Under the pieces are notes generated by a model. The model ran no database searches. It had not been told where the DNA came from and was given only the letters and a program-made list of their open reading frames with translations. The position numbers were made by a program, and so were the translations under genes. Positions 57,611 through 64,000 of a stretch of 64,000 nucleotides of DNA are shown piece after piece (within the stretch, counting starts at the first letter, position 1; every line of letters begins with the position of its first letter). Origin of the DNA: Nitrospira sp. UBA2082 (GTDB lineage: Bacteria; Nitrospirota; Nitrospiria; Nitrospirales; Nitrospiraceae); NCBI GenBank assembly GCA_002331335.1, contig DCZO01000016.1, positions 9,995 through 73,994 on the forward strand, read 5' to 3'.

Positions 57611-58384
57611 TCATCGAGTGTCCGCCTCGGCCCGGTGATTGCCGGGGCTGGAGTCTTGGGACATCGTGAGTGCCTGATAGGCCTGAAGCACGGTTCCGAC
57701 GGATGAGACTCTTGTGAGATACGGCATCCTTCCCTTGCCGAGACTCGTTGGCGGCACCAGCACCATGTGGAGACCGGCCTGATAGGCTGCCGCTATTTTC
57801 AACCACACATCACCGACCGGCCCGATCCGGCCGTCCGGGGTGACGGTGCCGGAAATAACGCGCTGGCGTGGAATCGCTTTCCCCTTCGCCATGGCGGCGA
57901 CCGAGAGGCCGATCATGGCCGAAAGGCTGTCTCCTTCAATGACGAGATCCGGATAGGGGACCGACAGGCCGACACTCCAAGAGTCGGTGGAGAGCCCCAG
58001 TGCGCGGGCCGCACCGCCGATCGCCTGCACGGTGGCGGCTTGTGTTTTCTGTGCAAAGCGGCCGGGACCGGAAAGGAAGTGGACCTCGAGTCCTTCGGCA
58101 TCGCTCCGTTCTGTAAACAGCACCATGACATAAATGACGATGCCTGCGGGTTTCTCCCCCATCGTCACGCCGAGCACCGGAACGTATTGTTCCCGCGGGC
58201 CCTCGTGGGCTCCGGCGATATTGCCGAGGGGGTTCAGGCACACGAGGCTGAGCAGCAGGGTCAGCAACCTCGCACGCCACCACGTGAAGGTCTTGGAATA
58301 GGCCGGCCTCCGAACTCGCGTCCACCTGCATGCCCCACTGGTCATGGATGCGCTTCCCAAAACTCCTTCGCAGTTGGTTACCAT
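57611..58384 (-). CDS. exported Lon-type (S16) protease domain protein
   Basis: 257 residues without ATPase domain. An N-terminal hydrophobic segment (LLTLLLSLVCLNPLGNIAGA) suggests export. The S16 core has VIEGDSLSAMIGLSVAAMAKG with S155 and VISGTVTPDGRIGPVGDVWL with K196 as a candidate Ser-Lys dyad; the usual GPSAG is altered to SLSAM. A second start at ATG 58345 is possible. It lies between the symporter and its remnant in reverse orientation. Confidence 0.75.
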   Translation of the reverse strand: MVTNCEGVLGSASMTSGACRWTRVRRPAYSKTFTWWRARLLTLLLSLVCLNPLGNIAGAHEGPREQYVPVLGVTMGEKPAGIVIYVMVLFTERSDAEGLEVHFLSGPGRFAQKTQAATVQAIGGAARALGLSTDSWSVGLSVPYPDLVIEGDSLSAMIGLSVAAMAKGKAIPRQRVISGTVTPDGRIGPVGDVWLKIAAAYQAGLHMVLVPPTSLGKGRMPYLTRVSSVGTVLQAYQALTMSQDSSPGNHRAEADTR

Positions 58385-58574
58385 GGGGTGCAGACCTAGA
58401 ACTGGGTTTGTCCGGGCGTACGTGTGCTATTCGGCAGGAAGAGGTCGTGACTTGAGCGGTTACAGGGGACGGGCGAGGATCTGTGTGTCTAGGCGTGTCT
58501 GCCGCAGAAACGGACAGCGGGGCAGTCCAGACGGGAGCTTCAAGAGAGCGAGTAAGTCCGATGTGGTTGTGCAC

Positions 58575-58686
58575 TCCGCCCGATTCCATTGGGCCGCGGC
58601 ACCGTATCGGATTGCTGATGGCAGGGGCCGGGATGGTCGTGGGATCGCTCGCGACATCAGCCGCCGTCAGAAATCGATCGTGGTGA
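58575..58686 (+). pseudogene. remnant of a second SSS symporter 3' end
   Basis: Bases 58575-58647 match 57468-57540 of the symporter at 63 of 73 positions with no gap. The frame still reads PPDSIGPRHRIGLLMAGAG against PPDSLWPPQLVGLLIAGVG. The remaining gene is absent. It indicates a tandem duplication followed by deletion, or a break during insertion of the S16 gene. Confidence 0.75.
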
Positions 58687-59131
58687 CGATCGTATCGGAA
58701 TAGGTACCGGCACTCACATCTTGGCCCGGTGGGATTCGCCCGAAGATCGTCAAGGTGACCGGCTGATTATTAGAGACAGAGACTTGTCTCAGCGTTCCGC
58801 CAGTGCCGTCTCCCCAGATCTGGCTATGGCCGGGATCGAGGTACAGGTTGTAGTTCAGCCTATCAGATCCGCGAAACAGCGTGCGGGGGTGAAAACTCCC
58901 GCTGCCTCCCGTGCTCAACGCGACAGATACCAGTTCGATGCCTGTGCCGAGGCCGATGCAGCGGACGCTGACGCTTCCGGCCGAGACGAGCGGGGTTGAC
59001 GAAAACACGTCGTAGAGCCCGAAAGCGACTCCGACCGTCGTGACGCTGCATCTGACGGCGGCGTGCGCTGCAAGAGGGGCAAGCCAACTGGCTGCCAGGA
59101 TGGCCACGAGGATGATCCATCTCGATATCAC
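58667..59131 (-). CDS. spore coat U (SCPU) domain protein, probable pilus tip subunit
   Basis: 154 residues. The start is GTG 59131, whose GTGA overlaps the usher stop, with GGAG upstream. Signal peptide (ILVAILAASWLAPLAAHAA), then the SCPU pattern: CSVTTVGVAFGLYDVFSSTP, FRGSDRLNYNLYLDP, FGRIPPGQDVSAGTYSDTI. The last gene of the chaperone-usher set, usually encoding the tip adhesin. Confidence 0.85.
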   Translation of the reverse strand: MISRWIILVAILAASWLAPLAAHAAVRCSVTTVGVAFGLYDVFSSTPLVSAGSVSVRCIGLGTGIELVSVALSTGGSGSFHPRTLFRGSDRLNYNLYLDPGHSQIWGDGTGGTLRQVSVSNNQPVTLTIFGRIPPGQDVSAGTYSDTIVTTIDF

Positions 59132-61470
59132 GGTTGTGCTCCTGCCGTGGAACCGCAATGCTGTTCGCCGAGTTTCAGGATCGGGTCCGGCGAGTCCGGA
59201 ATCGCAAGGGAGAATCGGCAGACCTGCCCCTCATGGGTGATCACTGCGTCATGCTCGCCGGGTGGAATATTTTCCAAATAGAACTCCCCGTGTTTGCCGA
59301 TCGGCGATTCGTGCGTGGTCCCTTTCGCCGTGATCGCCAGTTGTCCGTACGCGGGGATCTGTGTCCGCCTTTCCGACTCGACCACCAGGGTTCCGGTAAG
59401 GATCTGCACGCGCAGGATCGGGAACTCCACAAGGGCGCCGCCCCTGAACGGCGGTGCCACGGTTTTTTCAGTCGCATCGACGCGATAGTTGAGCGGGACG
59501 TCCTGATCGTTGATGCCGACGCGGTTGCCATAATAGGAGAGCAGGTGGCTGGGGACGACCAGTTCGCCTCGGCGATCGGTTGTGCCGACTTCTTGGTTGT
59601 TGATATATCCGCGCATGCCGCTCACGCCCGGGGTTCTGATTACGGCAAAGCTGTCCTGGATCGCGCGCGTGGCGTGCACCGAACCGCCGACGGTCACGAT
59701 ACCTCCGCTCACTGTGAAGACTGGACGTTTCACCGCCGAATCGTACAACGCCTCGTAGCGCCCGTACTGCCCCTGATATTGGAATTGGCCGAGACCGTGG
59801 GCGTCGGTTCCACCCGTGCCCTCGACCTGATAGCCATATCCCGGTCCGACCGGAAGCGATTTCTGTACGCGGATGCCTCCAAAGTCCCGTTCGAACGTCC
59901 GGCCCTGCTGGTGCTGGGCGAACATGTAGCCGGTCGTGTTGCCGCCGAAATAGTAGCTGAGTCCGATGAACCCATCGTAGGTTGTGCGCGAGTCGGAGCG
60001 CTCCATCCCGCTTCCTGAGAAGAACAAGGTCCAATTGTCGGAGAGTCGGACGTTGCCGGAGGCTCCGATGCGCGTGACGACCCCGGCATCCCGAAACTCC
60101 GAGTAGGTTCCCTCCACAGTGAGATTGATGCGGTTCCCGATCGGGATGCCGATAAATCCGGTCGATTCGATCGTAGGCCGATCGATGGACGAGAACAGAC
60201 TCACGGTGGCGTACTGGTCGCTCATCGTCCGAAAGCCCGCGCCGATACTGAACCATCGCTGCAGGTAACTGTACATCACGGAGGCCGCCGCGCCGGCCGC
60301 GCCGCCCTCGCTGCTTCCGGCGGCCAGCAGATCGATTTCTCCCCAGAGGGATTTCGCGGTTAAACGAAGGCCTCCATTGGCCAGACGGTTGCCGAACTCG
60401 ACATTGGCCCCCGGTGTGATGGAGTCGGTCACGCCCAGGCGGTAGCGGGCCAGCATCACCGGAGAGTCGTAATCCCAGCTGGCTGTCGCGACGTTGTCGC
60501 GGCGCATCCCGGCGTTGAAACTGTATTCACTCACACCGGAACGGAGGACTCTGGTGGAAAGATAAAACGGGGACAGAATTTCAGTCTCGCGACCGAAGAT
60601 ATCCCGCATGACAACCCGATTCATCCGGTATCCGTTGGATACTGGGAGATTGTGGAGGTCGAATTGGCCGGGGTTGACGGTTTCCCGCCGCATAAGCCCG
60701 CCGTCCGAATAGACGTTGACGGTTGAGGGGACAAGGGCGGTGCCGGACAACCCGGGCCGGGGGAAGAAATAGTAGTAGGGATCGAGCGAAAACGTTTTCG
60801 CCAGGCTGATGCCGGCCAGGAATGCGCTGCCTCCCAATCCCGCGTTGGTGCCGAAACTGTCGCCGATGGTCCACCGGGTCAGATTGTCCCGGTCGTTGAG
60901 CGTGACGTTGGAGAGTCCCCGCACGATCTGCCCGTCTTCCGTCCGGCGAATCGTGCTCGACAGGAGATGGCCTGCGACGCTCAAGCCCGCTTCCCCGAAG
61001 ACATCGTATTGGTTGAATCCTTTGGTAGCGGCCGCGTAGTTGAGAAAGAAACTCGTGTCTTGGCTATAGATCGTTCCCGGCGGGGCGGTCGGTGTCAAGT
61101 TGAGCTGTGTTTTGCCCTGAAGGCCCGCTTGACCGGTGAGACGGATGGTGAGATTTTTCTCATCCAGCTCATAGGTGGTAGCCGGAGCCAGAGACGAGAG
61201 GGAGAGGTAGACCTCCTTGCCGATGAACTCGCGGCGGCCGTCGGTTGAGGGAATACCCACGGCCTCCAGATCGGACAGGCGGATGAGCACATCGTCTGGA
61301 CGCCGAACAGCCAAGACATCCCCCTTATTGACTTCGTTGACGATCAACTGCAGGAGTGCTCGATCCCCTGTCTGCGGGAAAGCCTTATGCGGCACGGCCA
61401 GGACGGCCACCACCAGGATGGCCATGTAGCAAAGAGATCGTATGGGTTGCCATCGTGTCCATACCGGCAT
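59128..61470 (-). CDS. outer-membrane usher of an archaic chaperone-usher pilus
   Basis: 780 residues. Signal peptide at the N-terminus (MAILVVAVLAVPHKAFPQ), N-terminal domain, a 24-strand barrel with plug (YAAATKGFNQYDVFGEAGLS, VNVYSDGGLMRRETVNPGQF, NLPVSNGYRMNRVVMRDIFG) and C-terminal domains (IQDSFAVIRTPGVSGMRGYI, NYRVDATEKTVAPPFRGGAL). It secretes pilin subunits. Tight coupling to the tip gene is shown by the overlap. Confidence 0.93.
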   Translation of the reverse strand: MPVWTRWQPIRSLCYMAILVVAVLAVPHKAFPQTGDRALLQLIVNEVNKGDVLAVRRPDDVLIRLSDLEAVGIPSTDGRREFIGKEVYLSLSSLAPATTYELDEKNLTIRLTGQAGLQGKTQLNLTPTAPPGTIYSQDTSFFLNYAAATKGFNQYDVFGEAGLSVAGHLLSSTIRRTEDGQIVRGLSNVTLNDRDNLTRWTIGDSFGTNAGLGGSAFLAGISLAKTFSLDPYYYFFPRPGLSGTALVPSTVNVYSDGGLMRRETVNPGQFDLHNLPVSNGYRMNRVVMRDIFGRETEILSPFYLSTRVLRSGVSEYSFNAGMRRDNVATASWDYDSPVMLARYRLGVTDSITPGANVEFGNRLANGGLRLTAKSLWGEIDLLAAGSSEGGAAGAAASVMYSYLQRWFSIGAGFRTMSDQYATVSLFSSIDRPTIESTGFIGIPIGNRINLTVEGTYSEFRDAGVVTRIGASGNVRLSDNWTLFFSGSGMERSDSRTTYDGFIGLSYYFGGNTTGYMFAQHQQGRTFERDFGGIRVQKSLPVGPGYGYQVEGTGGTDAHGLGQFQYQGQYGRYEALYDSAVKRPVFTVSGGIVTVGGSVHATRAIQDSFAVIRTPGVSGMRGYINNQEVGTTDRRGELVVPSHLLSYYGNRVGINDQDVPLNYRVDATEKTVAPPFRGGALVEFPILRVQILTGTLVVESERRTQIPAYGQLAITAKGTTHESPIGKHGEFYLENIPPGEHDAVITHEGQVCRFSLAIPDSPDPILKLGEQHCGSTAGAQP

Positions 61471-61501
61471 GTGTCATCCCGTGGGCCGTCCGTCCGGCGG
61501 T

Positions 61502-62263
61502 TCAGCGGCTGCATCCCCCGGCAGGGAGGTCCAGGCGGGCGTTGAACGGACCGGCGTCCGTTTTGGCTTCGACCGTAACCATGCGCAGGTCGCGGCACTC
61601 CTCGGCGGACAGCGGCAGGTCATATCGCCGCGATCCACCCGCGAGGACGTACCACCCGTCGAGCCGGCGCGTCAGGAGAGGCTGGCCGGTCGATCCGGTC
61701 CCCTTCACGTCAATTTGTTCGACGGAGTAGTGAGTGGTGCCGGTGTTGCGGATCTCAAACGAGGCGGCGGATCGTTGCACCGTCAGATCGGCAATGTGCC
61801 CGCTTGCGACCTGTTTCGAAGGTTCGAGAAACACAGGGATGGTCATACGGGTAAGAACGCGAATCTGGTTGCGTGCCTCGGTCGGCGAGTCGGCCGCCGG
61901 AGGGAGTTCTTCCAGTACGATCCGATAACTCTTCTCGGTGACGCCCCGCGGCGTGACGGCGCCGAGGCGGATCTTTCGTTTTTCACCCGGTTCGACTGTC
62001 AGGAGCGGCGGGAAGAGAATGACCTCGTCGGTCTCCTTCAGCAGCAGCTCGCCTATGGGTGATTGGTCCCAGGAGGAGACGGAGAGCTGTAACCGCAGGG
62101 GCTCAGCGGACTGGTTGGTAATTTCCACGAGTGCACTGGAGGATTTGCCGGACAGCACGATTTTGAGGGGAGATACATTGAACGTACTTGTCCTGCCCTC
62201 CTCCGTCTGGAGGAAGAACAGGACAAGCACGATCGAGAGGATCAATCCGGCCAGCCTGGGCAC
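61502..62263 (-). CDS. periplasmic pilus chaperone (PapD-like, Csu type)
   Basis: 253 residues; start GTG 62263. Two Ig-like domains: first strand FNVSPLKIVLSGKSSSALVE, the conserved FPPLLTVEPGEKRKIRLG, and a second domain after RMTIPVFLEPSKQ. It caps SCPU subunits before the usher. Cys near the C-terminus (SAEECRDLR, PAGGCSR) may form a disulfide, as in archaic members. It lies ten bases after the SCPU gene at 62273. Confidence 0.92.
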   Translation of the reverse strand: MPRLAGLILSIVLVLFFLQTEEGRTSTFNVSPLKIVLSGKSSSALVEITNQSAEPLRLQLSVSSWDQSPIGELLLKETDEVILFPPLLTVEPGEKRKIRLGAVTPRGVTEKSYRIVLEELPPAADSPTEARNQIRVLTRMTIPVFLEPSKQVASGHIADLTVQRSAASFEIRNTGTTHYSVEQIDVKGTGSTGQPLLTRRLDGWYVLAGGSRRYDLPLSAEECRDLRMVTVEAKTDAGPFNARLDLPAGGCSR

Positions 62264-62272
62264 AGGGAAAAC

Positions 62273-62803
62273 CTAGAAATTCACGGTTGCCGTCACGGTG
62301 TCAGAATAGTTCCCGACCGCGCTGTCCTGGCCGGCCGGGATGCGGCCGTAAATCGTGAAGGTCCGCGGAGCCCGGCTGGGAGCAACCGGCGGGACAAAGG
62401 CATTGCCGGGGTTCCCCACGCCCCATACAGGGGTGAACGTGTTGTCTTGGTACAGTTCGTAACTCAAGTAGTTAGGACCGGCGGCAGCCATGGCGCGCGT
62501 GGTCCCGACCGCATTGGCCGAATTGGAGCCGGGGCTGAGATCAATCCAGGTGTTGGTGCCTCGTGTACATGCGATCGTGACCGATCCATTGACATCCAGC
62601 GGGGTGGTCGCATGGGTTGTGATCGGGTCGTAGTTGCCGAAGTTCATGTTGACCGTTGAGATAGAGCAGGTTGCTGTGACGGCGGCGCTCACAGTGAAAT
62701 TGGAGACCGCGGTTGCCGCGTGGGCGGCCGGCGCCTCCAAGGCAAGGGCGACGGCGGGGACGCTCCACAGACAGATATGTTTCACAAGCCGTTTCACGTT
62801 CAT
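62273..62803 (-). CDS. spore coat U (SCPU) domain protein, probable major pilin
   Basis: 176 residues; signal peptide ending APAAHAAT. SCPU domain with CSISTVNMNFGNYDPITTHA, GSVTIACTRGTNTWIDL and IYGRIPAGQDSAVGNYSDTV. GAGGGGAGG precedes ATG 62803. Position first in the operon and close match to the protein at 63144 suggest the pilin. A sigma-54-like site lies 56 bases upstream. Confidence 0.88.
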   Translation of the reverse strand: MNVKRLVKHICLWSVPAVALALEAPAAHAATAVSNFTVSAAVTATCSISTVNMNFGNYDPITTHATTPLDVNGSVTIACTRGTNTWIDLSPGSNSANAVGTTRAMAAAGPNYLSYELYQDNTFTPVWGVGNPGNAFVPPVAPSRAPRTFTIYGRIPAGQDSAVGNYSDTVTATVNF

Positions 62804-63143
62804 GCGATTCCTCCCCTCAAGATAAGAAGTGGATGAGCACGTTGTTCGCGGTGCTCAGTGCAATATCCGTGGCAGTTTGTTCTTGTCGGTTATTGTCTGT
62901 TGCAAGACAGTCTAAGCCGTTGTGTCATCAACATAATTTCCAACCATTTGTGAGGCGAGCCTACGTAGAGGTCCGAGGAGCCAACAGCAACATTGAACAA
63001 AAACAGTTGAGAGGGTGACAATTTTCGGCAACTGGGATTAAAACGGGATCTCAAACATTGCTGGTTGGGTCACACAGGGGCGAACGATCGAGTTGTTCTT
63101 GCGACGTAGGGTCGGCGAGAGGGGGATGCCGGCGAAAAGCCAC
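62804..63143. other. promoter region of the pilus genes
   Basis: 340 bases between two SCPU genes. It contains a sigma-54-like site (62859-62875), a GAGCAC/GTGCTC hairpin (62836-62857 region) and AT-richer DNA than the genes. No coding region is supported. Confidence 0.45.
62859..62875 (-). promoter_or_regulatory. sigma-54 (-24/-12) like promoter
   Basis: The minus strand reads CTGCCACGGATATTGCA, against consensus TGGCACG-N4-TTGC. Only the second G of the -24 GG is changed; the -12 GC and spacing are kept. It is 56 bases upstream of ATG 62803. Confidence 0.4.
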
Positions 63144-63662
63144 TCAAAAGTTGACGATGGCGACGATCGTATCGTGATAGTGGCCTATCGACACATCCTG
63201 GCCGGCAGGGACGCGGCCGAAAATCAAGTAGGTGCGGGGTTTCGTGTCCGGTGCAACAGGGGGCACGACCAGATGTACGCCCGAAGTTCCCCACAGCGTG
63301 GCATGGACGGCATCTTGGTAGAGGTCATAGCTGAGATACTCGTCCCTTAGAACGTGTTTCATGGCCCTGGTCGTACCTTGGGCATAGTCGGCATGCAGGC
63401 CACGATCCAGCCCAATGGTCGTGGCCATTCCTTTGCTGCAGGTAATGGTCACGGAGCTGGTAATGTCCAGAGGAGTTGCCGCATGGGTGGTAAGCGGATT
63501 GTAGTGGCCGAAGGTTGCCGGCGTTGTCTGGACCGTACAGGTCGGGTCAAGCGTAGCCGTCACGCGGAAGGCCGAGGTTGCTGACCCTGCCATGGCCAAG
63601 GACGGCATGAATATCATCGCCAGGCTGGTCAGATATCGAAGTCGATGTGCTGACTTCATCAT
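63144..63662 (-). CDS. spore coat U (SCPU) domain protein
   Basis: About 172 residues from ATG 63662 (or 63659). Signal peptide (LTSLAMIFMPSLAMA) and SCPU core: CTVQTTPATFGHYNPLTTHA, SSVTITCSKGMATTIGLDRG and IFGRVPAGQDVSIGHYHDTI. The THAATPLD block is shared with the SCPU protein at 62273, so they are paralogues. It is separated from the rest by 340 bases and may have its own promoter. Confidence 0.86.
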   Translation of the reverse strand: MMKSAHRLRYLTSLAMIFMPSLAMAGSATSAFRVTATLDPTCTVQTTPATFGHYNPLTTHAATPLDITSSVTITCSKGMATTIGLDRGLHADYAQGTTRAMKHVLRDEYLSYDLYQDAVHATLWGTSGVHLVVPPVAPDTKPRTYLIFGRVPAGQDVSIGHYHDTIVAIVNF

Positions 63663-64000
63663 AGAGAATCCATCGGGTCTGCCGGCCAAAACTTGATAGC
63701 CTGTCACTCTGTTCCTTATCCGTGAGAGGGGGAGCGAGATGCAACCCTACGGATGAGGGACAGGGGGGCCGAATGTAGGACAGAGATCCGTGTCCGCTCA
63801 TGTTGCGGCCGTTTGTGATTCCGGCGAGAAGCGGTCAGGGCTTGAGAGGACATGAGCGGCCGCTGTTGTCTATTGGGCTTGAACGACAGCGGCTTCAGTC
63901 TGATGGCCGAAACCTGACGGCGTAGAAGGTGATTGTGGGAGAGTATTGCCAGGTGAAAGCGATGGGATGCTGTTCGAAGTGATGCCAGCGGAGGACAACG
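63663..64000. other. right-edge region without a recognised gene
   Basis: 338 bases. Two perfect inverted repeats occur: CCGCTCATG (63794-63802) with CATGAGCGG (63851-63859), and GCCGCTGT (63859-63866) with ACAGCGGC (63886-63893). They share the base at 63859 and may be alternative RNA folds. No supported coding frame is seen. Confidence 0.45.

Noticed and set aside
56397..57638. 413-codon frame overlapping the symporter gene
   Set aside because: It is rich in Arg, Gly and His without membrane segments or motifs, while the other frame encodes a clear symporter.

Overview
The window is a moderately GC-rich bacterial chromosome segment. It looks like a Nitrospira-type organism (phylum Nitrospirota), an inference from the gene families and their mix: a complete NADH:quinone oxidoreductase operon with fused nuoCD, VPxPA-CTERM exported proteins, a SmbP-like metal-binding protein, copper efflux and many exported hypothetical proteins. 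No rRNA, tRNA, CRISPR array, transposase or integrase gene was recognised.

Layout. (1) 1-11612, minus strand: nuoA-B-CD-E-F-G-H-I-J-K-L for respiratory complex I, cut at the left edge inside nuoL. Three gaps between nuo genes carry related tandem-inverted GCTGACA repeats and a fourth carries an ATGGC version. Directly upstream, same strand, is a MidA/NDUFAF7-type methyltransferase, a family that in mitochondria modifies a complex I subunit. (2) 13042-16642: a lone receiver protein and secA. (3) 16814-22496, plus strand: an accessory block of small His-rich exported proteins with a C-x-W-x-C motif, two paralogous outer-membrane-type proteins, a TlpA thioredoxin, an excisionase-like HTH protein and a beta-propeller lipoprotein. 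(4) 22543-24132, minus: a membrane-anchored spermidine-synthase-like protein. (5) 24522-28587, plus: four consecutive VPxPA-CTERM exported proteins. The last continues in frame past its sorting-signal helix into a degenerate receiver and an OmpR-type winged helix, which is the most unusual object in the window. It is followed by a second His-rich protein plus HTH pair, a SmbP-like protein and a TPR protein.

(6) 31588-41437: an Slp lipoprotein, a DsbA-like oxidoreductase, an ECF sigma factor with a Cys-rich tail (CorE/ECF44-like), a copper P-type ATPase with four N-terminal metal modules, another His-rich exported protein and a CusBA-type RND efflux pair; together a copper handling locus. (7) 41472-44626: two exported proteins and a DegP/HtrA protease. 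(8) 44704-54635: a minus-strand set (HupE/UreJ-like, TPR, TonB, DUF4331, small lipoprotein, lipoprotein truncated globin) divergent from an ECF sigma/ChrR-like anti-sigma pair, then nikR and a TonB-dependent receptor. I read this as a probable nickel-related outer-membrane uptake and envelope-stress locus.

(9) 54953-58686: a PilZ-like protein, a highly charged exported protein, a sodium:solute symporter, an exported Lon-type protease domain, and a 73-bp remnant of a second symporter 3' end. (10) 58667-63662, minus: an archaic (Csu/spore-coat-U type) chaperone-usher pilus cluster with three SCPU-domain subunits and a possible sigma-54 promoter.

All calls come from reading sequence and translations; no database search was run. 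Start sites were moved from the longest open frame where a Shine-Dalgarno sequence, a signal peptide or a start-stop overlap supported it.
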